Origin: Turritopsis dohrnii
Lineage: Eukaryota > Cnidaria > Hydrozoa > Anthoathecata > Oceaniidae
Length of the DNA: 64,000 nt
Assembly: GCA_027922465.2 (NCBI GenBank)
Contig: BQMF02000059.1
Coordinates: forward strand, 682,001 to 746,000
Direction of reading: 5' to 3'
In this document: positions 21,041 through 33,496 of the stretch, piece by piece
Position numbering within the stretch: the stretch's first letter is position 1
Layout of the letters: each line of letters starts with the position of its first letter
The notes under the pieces: generated by a model
Seen by the model: the letters and a program-made list of their open reading frames with translations, nothing else
Database searches by the model: none
What the model was told of the DNA's origin: nothing
Program-made: the position numbers and the translations under genes

Positions 21041-22485
21041 TTTTCTGTTTCCAATTCCCAAATTGAAATTTTCGTCACGTGGTTCGCACATGGGAAAGGC
21101 GAATTTGACACATCCTTTTCGAAGTTAAACTTAGTAAAAAATTTTACCCAGGTCACTTATTATATTTTCAAATATACCCTTGCTTATAAAATCACTCTAT
21201 ACAATAATTACTCTGACAATCAAGGACTTCTTCAAACACAAACAAGCATAAAAGAACTACACATTTTTTTTTATAAAAACAATTTTATAAGAACACAAGC
21301 CTCAGATTTGGCCAAAAAATAAGAACAAAATAAGAACAACCTGAGGCTCAAATCAATATTACTTATTGATTTATCAGAATTCCAAAAAAGACTACTGGTT
21401 ATTCCTGATTATTTCACAGTATTTTACTGATTATTATATATTTCCCCATAGGGCGAAATATATGTTAAAACCGGCATTTTCCTTCTCCTTCTTCTTCTCC
21501 TCCTTCTCCGTTCACTTTTATAGCCGCGGTTCGGTATTGAATTTTCGCCTAGCCGTCAAAGTAGATAAGAATAGAGGCTAGTCTACAGCACACCATTTTT
21601 TTCAGTCAGTGCAGATGAGTGGAAGATTTTTGTTTTTTTTCTGCTAGCTCTTAAAATGATTCAATAGATGAAACGTTAAATGATGGAAATGAATTGTTTT
21701 AGTTCAGTGTTGTCTTCAAAAGCTTCGTAAAAACTTTTGAATGAACGTGTAAAACCAGAAAAAATTGATGTTTTGTTTTTGTTGATAACATTGTTATGAT
21801 GATTGGTAATTAATATGCTTTGAACAGCAAACCATTGAAGGTGTGGTTTCAGTGCAAAGGTGAAAATTCATTATCAATAGCCAGGCTGAAGATTTATTTT
21901 TATTTTACATCCTGATATAATGTAGCCCAACTGAACTAAAAGCATGATGTACCAGCCATAAAGGAAACCCTTTAGCCTTTCATGTGGAGAACGACCAGTT
22001 CAACCAGTTTCAAAAAGTACATACAAAAACAGCTAGTAAAAACATGATGTCGTATATGCAACAAGAAGTACAGAAAACCTATTACGTATAATATTTTAAA
22101 ACATATATATATAGTCATTTAATCCAACAATGGAAACATAGTTTACTATGGATGAATTCCATGATCACGTATACTGTTTTGATACTGTATATCATATTTT
22201 ATTTTGCAAAATTTAATATTATGTACTGTCAATTTTCCTGTACGAACAATGAACGTAATTCAAAACACAACACAAATGACAGTCTGTAATTTAAATGAAG
22301 CCGGAGCACAAACTTCTACTTTCAGCTATGTAGTGATTTGGTTATGGATATGTATTTTCACTACCAAAGTTTGTTTTTTTCCATTTGGGATTTATATATG
22401 AAGGTCATTTTTACCACAAAATAAACACAAAATAAATTTCTTTTATTCTGAATACTTGAATTTAGTTTTATAAATTGACACTTTA

Positions 22486-23005
22486 AGAGTGTGTTTACAT
22501 GAGAGCCGTAGTGAACTCAAACCGGTTTGAAATTTCAATCCTCCTGTTACGAGTTTCGATACGGGTAATTATTTCACTATGGTTCCTGGTCAAACCTTTA
22601 GCGATGTTTATATGATAACGGCTGTACTGAAATTTGGAAAGGTGTGAAAGTTTTCACATTTCGTTGTTTTATCATAAAATGTGTTAACAAGCATGTGCAT
22701 GTTAATTAAATTTTGCTGACACATGAAATAAAAATATAGAATGTGCTAAATTTATTCCATCGTGCATGGAAAATATTTCTACCCGTATTGAAATCTCAAA
22801 CCGGTGTGAGTTCAGTATAGCTCTCGTGTAAAAACGCACTCGTATAGAGAGCTAGAAACTAGTAAATCTATTGTTATTGATTTTTACCCGACAAAACTCG
22901 CTAAGACCGTATTGAAATTTCTCATGTAAACAGAATGGCGATTTCAAACAGCTAAAAATTTCAAACCGATTTGAGGTCACTACGGCTCTCATGTAAACGC
23001 ACTCT
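22486..23005. mobile_element. MITE M2, copy 1 (about 520 bp)
   Basis: Terminal inverted repeats of about 50 bp: AGAGTGTGTTTACATGAGAG from 22486, and the complement of AGAGTGCGTTTACATGAGAG ending at 23005, continuing as CCGTAGTGAACTCAAACCGG with a few mismatches. A second, partly truncated copy lies at 62050-62460. No ORF. Confidence 0.75.
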
Positions 23006-23225
23006 AAGGCCATCTTTTTTTTAAAAAATAACTACTCTGTCCTAATTTGAAATGTTACATGTAATATTTGTTAGTAGAGATTTTGATTACTTTTGATAGT
23101 ATTTGCTTATATGTCTACCCAAAAGTATACTGTGGTATCAAAATTAGGTTTAAAAATTTTCTTTTCTTCTTTTGTACAGAAAACCTGTATACAAATTTGA
23201 TTGTATGATGTTGTAAGATAGTTTT

Positions 23226-23520
23226 ATTTTAGATAGCCTTGTGGTAGAGTGCTTGCTTCCTGTTCGGAAGGTCGCGGGTTCAATCCCCGACCGAGTCATG
23301 CCAGCGACTATAACAGTGTGAATCATTCCTCTCTGCTTAGTACTCAGCAAGAGAGTAGGAATGATGTCTAAGGTGGTTGTCTAGTAGAGCGGTTCCTGTC
23401 ATTACAGCCTCCGTAGCCCAAATGGTGGCTTTAAATGCTCTAGGACCTCCTTCGCAGGACCCTCATTGATAACAGTACCTTAAGGAACTGAAGAGGCTAT
23501 CCTGGGTAAACATTCGTAAA
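23226..23520 (+). mobile_element. tRNA-derived SINE, copy 1
   Basis: The head resembles a tRNA: a box A-like TGTGGTAGAGTGC at about 23239 and a box B-like GGTTCAATCCC at about 23277, followed by CCGAGTC. The 5' acceptor arm no longer pairs with it. A tRNA-unrelated body follows, including GAGAGTAGGAATGATGTC, AGAGCGGTTCCTGTC and GTGGCTTTAAATGCTCTAGG. The same body occurs in reverse orientation in QO2 intron 2 and QO3 intron 2, which identifies a SINE family rather than a functional tRNA gene. Confidence 0.75.
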
Positions 23521-25889
23521 TAAAGTTACAAATAGGAAACTTGTCAAGCTTCTGCAACAATAAAGATCATATACATCTTATATTAAGATGAAATTGTCTT
23601 ACATATTGATGAGTTTGTTGATATGCAGTTGTTTAAGGGAAAATATTAGTCGCATTTAGGTCTTCTAATTTTTAGGTACGTGTCCATAGTAACTTCTCAG
23701 TCACTTTTTAACTCCTCAGCAAAAAATTTTAAGAGAAACCTTATCATTTGACCGTGAACAATTTCATTTCATAATAACTTCAAAGTAAGTTTTTTTGTGG
23801 CATTAAATTCAATCTGAGTATCAGGTCGATGGTAGTTATACTGTAATTATTTAACGATATATTTTTCTCATGGTTATCAATGTACACACAATAATTGGTA
23901 AAATGTTTGCAACTTTGGGGAAATATATAGTCGCATTTTTGCGAATCTTGTTTTATTAAAATTTGATTTGTGAAACATATTACTGTTATAACTTGTTATA
24001 ATTTTCCCTAAAACTTCACATTTCGATGGACATTGAATTTATTTGTGCATAAAGTTAACTTTTCTTTATTTTTACAATGAAATAGCTGGGGAAACTTTTT
24101 TCATATCATTTGAGAAACATAAAATTTGGGGACTACAGTGCCGAATCCATAGGTTTTTTGGGCATAACGTTTTCTTGTATATGCTGAATGCATGGTTTAG
24201 TGTCAAACACCTGAAATTTACGAATTTCATCAAGCAAAACTAAACGATGCCCTTGACTCTATTTTTACTTCCTTTTCTTCTTGTCATTGTATCAATAATT
24301 CAGACCTGCGAAGGAGAGAGATAATGTTCGATATCAATTCCATTGAGAGCTTTATCTTTGTATATGTTCGTTAAATAACTTTAAAAGTACACTTTAAAAC
24401 TTTAAATCAGCAAACAAACTCTTAAAATCTCTGTAATATAAATTTTTTGGGCACATTTTTTGGGCGCCCATAACAGTTCAACGTTGTCAAAAACCCTCTG
24501 GATTCGCCACTGGACCATCTCTGATAAAAATGGAGTTTACAGCAATGAATCTTAACACATGCTTGTCAAACTTGTATGTGAATTTTAGAGCGTCAGACAC
24601 AACCACAAATCACATGGAATCGTAGCAATTTCGCAACTGGGAGGAGATAAAGATCGTGTGTCTAGGTATTGTAACAGTATAAATGAACACTTGAAGAAAT
24701 ACAATCCTAACGAACCACTGGTAGAAGTTATGGAAATCGATTACTTAAAGGTAAGATTGTAACATTCTGTATCTATTTTTTTTTGCTGAGTTCCAGCTAG
24801 AAATAATTGAAGCATTTGTATATGTTTGTTTCAAGTGATATAATATTTTGCTTTAAGTCAGACAAACTAGAAGATTACAGAGGAAGGAACCAAGCATTTT
24901 ATACCATGTTTAACATGTATATGGAAAAGTACAAGAGTGAATACAATGAGGATATTGTGAAGATGATAAAAGGTGATTGACATTAAGAATTACTGTGATG
25001 AATAACAAATGCTAGAAATGGTCAAAATAAATCATCTATCTTTCTTCTGATATCTTTCTAAATCATCTTCCAAGATGATACTTAAAAAGGAGAAGAAAAC
25101 CTGTGATTTTGTGGGGAAAAGCATCCTTTCAACAGTGGTCACTTAATAATTAATGCAGTATCATTGTAAACTGATCCAGTATTATTGTAAACTGATTCAT
25201 ATGAGTCGTATTAAGAAATTTACTTTCCTAGCACAATATTTTTCTAGAGGTTTGTCCACCCATTCTTGACGGCCACACGTATAGTGCATTCCATGGTTTA
25301 ATTCAAATGGCTTATGGATATGTTGGTAATAATCACCAGACCGTATTAGAAGGAATAACCTTCCTAGACCAGCAGTATTCACCAATGTTCCTAACAGATA
25401 TGAGCAACCCAAAGGTATTGGAAACTATGAAATAAGATGATTAAATGGCCTTGAAATAGCCTGCGATATTTCTTTTAGCCTTTGTAACAAAATGAAAATT
25501 AGCCAATCAAAATGTTTTGTAATGTACCAATAGGACCACTTCTAAAATTGATTTTAAGATATATAAGTTGTACAAACCATTGATTATAGTTCATTTGAAC
25601 TATTCCCTTATTTAATAAATTAGTCAGCACATTGGTTTTTTATACATGGTTGTATTAATCTTTTAGAGGACTGATCTCAGTAACTTTGGTCAAGGTAAAA
25701 CTGAGCTTCTTGATGTATTATTGCAAATCCGTGAAAATAAGCCATTGATTGAAATGATGAATGAAGAAAATAAGAGAGACCTTCAATTACGGTAATTTGT
25801 TTAATAGTTAATTCTCTGTTTGTTTGTCTGTCTGTCTGTCATGCAAAGTAGTAGATGCGAGCTGTGACAAAAATTATTTCTCTTGCGCA

Positions 25890-26065
25890 TAATTTCAGTG
25901 TGAAGCCATTGCATTGAGACCCAAATTGAACATGAAGTTTTTGGAAAATATCTCGGGAACCAACATAGATATATAACTGATGTTTTTTTTGGGTCCGAGA
26001 TACAGTTAATGGGGTGATAAAAAATTTGGGCCTAACTTTTTTTGGGGACAGGTCTGTGACGTATA
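25890..26065 (+). repeat. Dispersed repeat family R1, copy 3 (partial)
   Basis: In QO1 intron 5. It shares CATTGCATTGAGACCC, ATATCTCGGGAACCAAC and GGGCCTAAC with the copies at 15.4 and 20.8 kb. Its 3' part is missing. Confidence 0.6.
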
Positions 26066-26670
26066 GTGATTTACAACTTTTGCTCATCTATTTGAAGCCT
26101 GGATGGATGTGAAAAATATTTTTACAAAAGATATTATGTTATAGATAAATCTATGATATTGAAATCAAGTCATGCTTTTTCCCTAAGAAAGAATAGTCTT
26201 TCACGAGTTTGGTCTTTTCAATGTTTAAGCATTCAACATACAGAGTTTTTGTTCTCTTTTCCAGCAAAGATACACATTACTTTGGTGTGTATGGTTGGCC
26301 AGGTCCAATGTATCACAGCCAATACTTGTTAGATTTGTCTGACAGTGTGAAACTTCCAGAATGGTTTGATCCGAAACAGAAAGATACCAATCAGGTAGTT
26401 TTTAACAAGCTGAAATTGAATTTATGTGGGGATTTGATGATTTTTCATGAGGAAAAAGTAAAATGTATTTTGTTCCTTTAAGCTTGTACGTTTACTGAAC
26501 TGGTTTAGTGACATGGCCACAGTTTTGTATGTTGAATGCAACACAATCAATGATTTTTTCTTGCTGCATGGGATAACAGGTATTTCATTTGCTATTTTTG
26601 GCTCATTCATGTCTGATGTTAGCAGGAAATTGTGTAACATTAGTTTGGAATTGTGAGGAGTTATTTAAAT

Positions 26671-26860
26671 ACTTACACTTGAAGATTCTTGAAAATTTTT
26701 TCTTTGAAGCTGGTGTTTTAAGGCGTTAAATTTAAATTGTACATCAAAAAGTCAACGCAGTCATGAATAATTAATGAGTTGAGATGCTGAAACTTGACTT
26801 TTTGGTGTACAATTTAGATTTAAAGCATTAAAACACCTTGAAAGAATCTTTAAGTGTAAA
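26671..26860. mobile_element. Foldback element in QO1 intron 7
   Basis: About 190 bp that is mostly one imperfect palindrome: GGTGTTTTAAGGCGTTAAAT near 26711 is answered by ATTTAGATTTAAAGCATTAA...ACACC near 26811-26836, and ACACTTGAAGATTCTTG by AGAATCTTTAAGTGT at the outer ends. It is a typical non-coding foldback MITE. It would form a long intronic hairpin in the transcript. Confidence 0.7.
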
Positions 26861-27804
26861 CCCCCCTTAACTCAAAGAAAAAAATCTTGCAACATCATCA
26901 AAATCAAAATTAAGTGAATTAACTGATTTTAAAAAATCAAAGAGTTATTTGAAATTCAAGTGATCGACATTAGCTCACTCTTCATAGTAAAACAGCTTGA
27001 AGCTGAATGAATACTTTAAGGATATCTTGTACATACCAACAAACGAAATCCTTGATTATCAATTATCTGTTATCCTGAATACTCATCTTATCATAGAGGA
27101 TTCCAATGCATTGTCTTTTGTGTTTAAACTTTCAGCAATGTGGTCTGCCAAACACATTTTGCCATTGTTTGACTTTGATGTCGCACTACTGGCATTTCGT
27201 TCGATCTTGGCTACCATGTTTATGGTATATATTGCACAGGATGCTCCAGCTCTGACACGAAAGCCCTCTGATTTTTACAATGGTGATGTGACTCAAGAAG
27301 CATGGAATAAATTTATAACAGAAACATTGGATGGAAAGGATTATGAAACTCATGTTTTCAAGGTATGTAATCAAACATTTTAAATGAAGTACTAGCTTCA
27401 AAATAAACAGTCAGATTGATGAGGTCACAGTATGTACTCCAAATGGAAATCAAGGATTCTTATCTCCACAAAAGGATTTCCAGTGAAGATAGAGATTTAT
27501 TGCAAAGACGATTTGTTAGTAAAGTGAAATGAAATCAAAGTCCAAGTTACACCATGCTACTTAGTTGTGACCAGAGTAACTTTTTTGTTGAAACATCCTC
27601 ATAACTTTTTAATATTTCCGTGAGTATAACTGCATAAGTTCGCAAATGATCGTTTTTTAGGTGATCCAATGTTTATACGAGTTTTGGAAAGAAAATCCTG
27701 AAAGTAAATATGCACATCACTACATCGCTGGTGCTTATGCAACACGAGATTATCCGTTTGGTCGTGGTCCTAATGCAACCTTCCCTAATGATGATTTCAG
27801 TTAA

Positions 27805-28437
27805 ATCTATACTTGTCAAAGCATTTGCTTATTTTTAATCATTCATCAGATCTTATTGGAGAGGGGATAGCATACAATGTGTAAACTTGATTCAGATTTT
27901 TTTCTATTGTTTATTCTGCCTTCAAGGATAAAAATGAAAAATAAGATTGTCATATTTATGTTATGCTTATATTTTATTGTTTAAAAAAAAAAATCGACAT
28001 GAATAATAATCAAGAAATTTTGAGATTTGTATTACAAGCAAACATAACAATTTACATCTTCCGTTAATCTTCTGTCTGTTTGAGTTCTCTATTCCTATAC
28101 GATGAAAAAATTTTCAACTATGAGCTACAGCAGTCTCTCTAGTATTCTATTCAAAGTAGTGTGTGTTTATATTAAATCTGTTTTCACTCGCTCTGTTTGT
28201 TGGTTTTTAAAAGGAATCTTGAATGTTTTTATTTGCTTTATGAAAATTATTTTGTTTATACCTTTTATACAAGCAAACATTTTCTTTAGCCTTATTAGCT
28301 ATTTCTAACTTAAAAAATTCCTTAATAAACTTTTTCTGAAAGGGTTTTTATTCCATGTTCTAATATTAAACTCAGAGTTCTGATTGTCCATATTAAGGGT
28401 AACAGATATATATTTTGTCTTCTATTTTAATTAAAAG
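27805..28437. other. Spacer between QO1 and QO2
   Basis: Short spacer (633 bp), holding the 3' UTR of QO1 and the promoter/5' UTR of QO2. An A-run lies at 27983-27993. It is duplicated with few changes at 38929-39566. No other gene is visible. Confidence 0.6.
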
Positions 28438-31400
28438 ATGGATATTGAAGCACCAGCTTGGCTTGCGGAAATCTTACATGAAGAATCATACTTGAGATAT
28501 CATGCATACTACAAGGTATTAAATCTTTTTTGGTAAAAAGTCCATACAGTGGAGCAAAATATTTTAGAAAAGCACTCAAATAATACACACTATTTCAATG
28601 AAAATACACCTTGCCGCTGTGTTTTTTATCACACTTGAGATATCATGAATACTATTACAGTTGTACTACTGCATTTGAGTCACGTTACCTTGTAGCTACT
28701 ATAATGTTACCTTCTAAAACATAACATAGTGTCAACTGTGGTATTAGTTTGGGTCGGGCACTATCTCTTTTTTTAAATGTATGTTTCATCTCATCACTTA
28801 TTCTCTGTTTTGTTCTGTTATTGTAAATTTTTATGCTCAAAGTAAATGTCTGATAAAATTTGTCTTTATTTCTTATGACGGAAGTTTCTGCAACCATTTG
28901 TAGGACATTAGACACAACCACACAAGCCATGGTTCAGTTGCTATTGCTCGTCTTGGAGGATCAAAAGAAAGAGTACAAAGATTTTGCGATGCTTATAACC
29001 AGCAGATGAAGAAGTACAATCCAAGCGAACCTTTAACTGAGGTTCATGAAGTCGATTCTCTTAAGGTAAATTGATTGTAGCTCCATATCCCAAACAATGT
29101 TTCCTAAAATAAGCTTTAATAATTTCTAGCAGTTGCAACTTGACCACAGGAGTGTGTTTTATCTCAAAATTTTTATCTCAACAGACTTTCAGTCAAAACT
29201 CTGATAACAGAGCTTGAAAGAATGAGGCACTTTCTGATCGGGTGCTCCCAAACGATTTATTTTAATTTGAAATCTTCTTGTAATTATTTACCCATTATTT
29301 ACCCTTCCTTCTGTTAAGGAAGTCCTAGAGTATTTAAAGCCCCCATCTGGGACTAAAGATGCTGTACTGACAGGAACCTCTCAACTAAACAACCGCCCTA
29401 GATGTTTCTACTCTCTTGTGTGGTGAGCAGAGAGGAGTGATCTACTCTTTAATAGTCGCTATAATCTGGGTCAGGGGTTGAAGCCATGACCTCCCGAACC
29501 CGATGCGAGCACTTAGATAGTCTAAAACTGTAGACTGTTACATTAAAGACTGTCGTCAATCTTTAAAATTTAAATCTAGTAAAAATTAAAATGACTTGAA
29601 AGCACATGTTTTTGTAGCCATCTTGTGTTACCTGAATAAAAGTTTGCTGACGACGTAGTGATATTGATTTTCTTATTTATTTTTGTTTTAGTCTGACAAA
29701 TTGGAAGATTATCGGGGAAAGGGTCAAGGGTATTACTCCATGCTGAAAATGTATGAAGAATTATATAAAAACAAATACAATGGTAACATCAAGGACATGA
29801 TCAAAGGTGTGTTTTAGTGTTAGTTATGGCTGCCCTCTATGTGATGTCAACTAACAGAATGGCCTTATTTCGTTAGCGAAAATAAAATTTTCTCGAAACA
29901 AGATTTTTATTGGTACCTACCTTCTTGAAATCGTAGTCACTGTTTAAGCTAGGCATTAAGAAAACATGACAATCAAACACCACAGACCAAACTGGGAGTT
30001 GCTTCTTTTAAGTGGTTTTGATTGAAGAAAGCATCTTTTGATGAACCTTCATCGCAAGGAAAGCCATTTTGGAATTGCCCCTTAATCCTAGATCACTTTG
30101 CTGTAGTCTAGAACTTTTCCGTTGAATCAATGTTTGCAATATTTGATTACAATCTCTGCATTTATCATCTTGATGTTCCTCTCGAATTGCCTTTATTAAA
30201 TGGATTAACAGCCATTATGGGCCTGTTTGTAGGAGAAGTAACCTTAATTGCAGTAAGTTGAATCAAGCGATGTGTTCATTATATTTTAGATACTTGCCCT
30301 GTTATGTTTGATGGTCCATTGTATGGTGCATACCACGGTTTGATACAAATTGCTTACGGACTTGCTGGTGACAATTACTTCACTGCATTGGAGGGAATTG
30401 TTATCACTGATCAGCAATATTCGCCTATGCTTGCTCTCGATATGAACAATCCAAAGGTGAAATAAGCATTTGTTGTATTTTGTTTTATTATCTCCTGCTC
30501 GCCCTTTTGGCTTTTCAACACCAATTTGAACATAGCCTGTTATTATTGTTGTTATTATTGTTGTTATTTACATTATTTGAGATTCAAGTATTACTATGAT
30601 TCTTCACCCCACAAGAAAATAAATTGAAAGAAAGAGAGGATTTTAATATGTTAAAGCGATAATATGATGAAGAAATCCTGTTTCGTACTTGCTTTAGAAG
30701 GAGTGGCTGAGTAGATGATTTTTTTTAAGGAAGTTTGACCGTAGATTATTGAAAAAGTATCGAAATGTAATTTAAACGCTTAATAGTGGATATTGCTGGT
30801 TAAGCCCTCGTCACACTTTTTGCTTTTATATTTTATTCATTTTTGCAGGTAGGAAATAGTAGTGTCACGAATTCATAAATAAATAAATCACTAGATTCTA
30901 CTGATTGACGTCAATAGGTTCAAGGCGATGATGGCTTTACGATGTTCTTTGTTGAAGGGCGTTTAGGGCGTGTGGTTGAAATCACTATTTCATCATAGAC
31001 AGTGGTGTTATTATTATAGAGAACAGACACAAGTAAATTTGGATGTGGTCAAACGAGCTTTCATGATACTTTGCGGAAAATTCGTGAAAATGTCGATTTG
31101 AAAGAAGCCATGGTGAAGGAGAATGCGGCTGATGAACAATATAAGTATGGCATCCATAAACATTCTCTTAATGTATTTATGACCATGTTAAGATTGAGGA
31201 ATGGTAGCGTTCTCGAGATGCTATCCCAGTGGGCAAAATCGCCAAAAAAGTCACTGCGACGAAGAGTATTTTTAATGAAATCGAGTGCGTATTTCTATAG
31301 AAATGCACTCCTTCGCAAAGGTTTTTTAACAAATGTGCCGGCTGGGATGCTGAATTTGGTCATTTCATCAAAATTTTAAGCATTAATATTTCCCACACAA

Positions 31401-31994
31401 CGTAACAATGAAAGTTCTTAAAAAGCTCTCCTCCACAACTCTCCTCCACAGCTCTCTTTGATAAATTTTGACTATCCTCTCGATCTGCCGCTGTATGATA
31501 ATTGATTCTATTGATGTTCATTCGCTGTTTTTATTAGGAAAGACAACCATTGGGAGTTTGGGATAGGATGGCCACTCTCAAGATATCATGGCGATTACTT
31601 TCTCGATTTGACAGATGACTTGAAATTCCCCGAATGGTTTGATCGGAAAAAGAAAGATATGGATCAGGTAACATCACGTGATTTGCCGTTTTTGTTATGT
31701 TCACATCTTAAAGCTTTGAACACACGTGAAAGAAATATTCTCTTTTTGTAGATGAACAAATTGATTGATTGGGTAGGAGACCTCTCGACGATTCTGTATG
31801 TTGAATCAGACACAGTTAACGATTTCTTCGTGTTACATGGAATCACTTGTAAGTTAACTGTTGTTCTCCTTTCCGTGAAACCGTTTGTGTGGGGGATGTC
31901 AAGTAAAGGGGGAATCCTCTGTAAAGGGGATACCAAAGAAGTGGAGATTATTTTCTGCTGGCGTCATCTGCACTTCGAGATTTGTGTTTTCAAT

Positions 31995-32029
<35 letters not shown>

Positions 32030-33496
32030 TTAATGCTAAGGAGGATGAGTAGGCTCATTCAGTTCACAATCTGCAGATTTTCTGGCAGTTATTGTAGAAG
32101 TAATAGTGAATGTTTGGTTGTGATGAATTTTAGGAAGAACTTTTGTTCCCACCTCTCTCCAGGACTTGATGGGTTATGTACACAGTACACTTGCGATATA
32201 ATGTGAGTTTTGAAAACACACGAAAGAGTTCGTTATGTGTAGGTATTGATTTATTAAAGTCCATGTTCCTTATATAGGGGGTTCCTATTACCGTCTTCGT
32301 TTGAAAGTAGTTTCCCTGTACCTTCTACGTTGTATAGAGGATTGTTGTATAGAGGATTGTTGTATAGAGGATTCTGAGAATTCACTGAATGTTCATGGTC
32401 AATTTTCATAAACATTTTAGCTGCTTGGTCAGCAAAGCTTGTGCTACCGTTATTTACGTACGATGAGGCGCTTTTCAGTTTACGGGCGCATGTCGCTGCA
32501 TTACTGGCGGTATACGTGGTTCAAGGTACGCCCGGGTTATCACACAAACCTGAAGAATATTATCAAGGTGATGTAAACCAGGCTGTGTGGGATTCTTTTA
32601 TAAAGGCCAGTTTAGACGGGAAGGATTACGAAACACATGTGTATAAGGTATGTAACTATAGCTAAAGAAGCTGATGTGCAGGATGCCACTTTCCAGGCTA
32701 ATCATCATCACTTTCCAGGCTCTGTTATTTGAGATAGTAGTGTAACATTCAGTTTGATCACATGATTGAAATCCTCACTGTTTATTGATTAAATATATCA
32801 CGTGATTACAGTGAATGCGTGAGTAAAAGAAAGATCGGTAACAAAGTATTGGTTTCCAGGGTGTTTTCTTGCAACTGATTGGTTGGGCTTCTCCTTTCTT
32901 GCAACTGATTGGTCGAGCTTCTGTTTCCTTGTCACTAATTGGTTGAGCTTCTGTTTTCTTGCAACTGATTGGTTGGGCTTCTGCTTCCTTGCAACTGATT
33001 GGTCGAGCTTCTGTTTTCTTGTCACTGATTGGTTGAGCTTCTGTTTTCTTGCAACTGATTGGTTGGACTTCTGCTTTCTTGCAACTGATTGGTCGAGCTT
33101 CTGTTTTCTTGCAACTAATTGGTCGAGCTTCTGTTTTCTTGCAACTGATTGGTTGGGCTTCTGTTTTCATACCACTGATTGGTTGGGCTTCTGCTTTCTT
33201 GCAACTGATTGGTTGAGCTTCTGTTTTCTTGCAACTGATTGGTTGAGCTTCTGTTTTCTTGCAACTGATTGGTTGGGCTTCTGTTTTCATACCACCGATT
33301 GTTTGTTTCCATGCCACTGACTGATTTTATTTTTTGCTTATTTCAGGTCATCCAATGCCTGTATGAATTCTGGAAATTACGCCCTAGTAAAGAAATGGAG
33401 AAGTATTACATAGCTGGCGCACATATCGTTAGAGATAATCATTACGGCTTGCCAGGTGGCGGAGTGATGTTTAAGAATGACGACTTGACGGAATAA
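28438..33496 (+). CDS. Questin-oxidase-like protein, gene 2 (QO2)
   Basis: Nine coding exons with GT-AG introns: 28438-28515, 28904-29065, 29692-29806, 30290-30456, 31020-31144, 31538-31667, 31752-31848, 32421-32647, 33347-33496 (TAA). Predicted 416 aa, soluble, no signal peptide or membrane segment seen. Conserved-looking blocks: P-A-W-L-A-E near the start; R-H-N-H-T-S-H-G at 29-36 followed by A-I-A-R-L-G-G; D-Y-R-G-K-G-Q-G-Y-Y near 86; Y-H-G-L-I-Q-I-A-Y-G with H134; L-R-A-H (H315) in exon 8. This is the layout of the questin oxidase family (PF14027), whose fungal members cleave anthraquinone rings in Baeyer-Villiger fashion. The substrate in an animal is unknown. The last intron carries a 30-bp minisatellite and intron 2 a SINE. 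The start is the first ATG, supported by identical exon 1 in QO3 and a similar one in QO1. Confidence 0.85.
29316..29535 (-). mobile_element. tRNA-derived SINE, copy 2 (QO2 intron 2)
   Basis: Reverse-orientation relative of the SINE at 23226-23520. Matching blocks include CCTAGAGTATTTAAAGCC, CTGACAGGAACCTCTC, ACTCTCTTGTGTGG and the box B complement GGGGTTGAAGCC. It was carried along when the gene was duplicated (see 40440). Confidence 0.7.
32335..32375. repeat. Short tandem repeat in QO2 intron 7
   Basis: GTTGTATAGAGGATT occurs about three times in a row. The same triple is present in QO3 at about 43424-43470. Confidence 0.7.
32865..33300. repeat. 30-bp minisatellite in QO2 intron 8 (about 14 units)
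   Basis: Unit GCAACTGATTGGTTGGGCTT plus CTGTTTTCTT, repeated about 14 times with small changes. The period is a multiple of three and lacks stops in several frames, so long artificial reading frames appear on both strands. Each unit carries GATTGG, the complement of a CCAATC box. Confidence 0.92.

Larger units (their letters stand above)
13957..27804 (+). pseudogene. Questin-oxidase-like gene 1 (QO1), exon 1 split by a MITE
   Basis: Nine exons: 13957-14019 plus 14689-14703 (one exon interrupted by a 664-bp element), 24589-24750, 24858-24972, 25248-25414, 25667-25791, 26265-26394, 26483-26579, 27136-27362, 27661-27804 (TAA). Lengths and phases match QO2/QO3 exon for exon. Without the insert the product would be 414 aa. 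The family call rests on H-N-H-x-S-H-G near residues 30-36 with A-I-x-Q-L-G-G after it, and F-H-G-L-I-Q-M-A-Y-G near 133-142, the layout of the questin oxidase family (PF14027; Baeyer-Villiger-type oxidases known from fungi and bacteria). As it stands, translation from 13957 meets TAA at 14041-14043 inside the insert. Exons 2-9 are open with good splice sites, so this may be a recent null allele, or another first exon may be used. Intron 1 is about 9.9 kb against 388 bp in QO2. Confidence 0.75.

Noticed and set aside
23226..23298. Functional tRNA gene
   Set aside because: Box A and box B look good, but the acceptor arm does not pair, the anticodon stem-loop is irregular, and the sequence continues into a body shared with other copies, which is typical of a SINE.
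30141..30260. Possible extra exon or small ORF in QO2 intron 3 (repeated at 41178-41366 in QO3)
   Set aside because: It is open in both copies, but the copies are too young for conservation to mean anything, QO1 has nothing similar, and exons 3 and 4 join in the right phase without it.
31071..31379. 102-codon ORF in QO2 (and its copy at 42176-42484)
   Set aside because: Only its first part (to 31144) is true exon 5. The rest is intron read-through past the GTATGG donor, as shown by matching exon sizes in QO1.
32775..33320. Long overlapping ORFs (145-180 codons) on both strands rich in FCFLATDW or KKTEAQPISC repeats
   Set aside because: They are produced by the 30-bp minisatellite in QO2 intron 8: the period is divisible by three and lacks stops. 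They have no independent start context or family likeness. The same applies to 43894-44446 in QO3.
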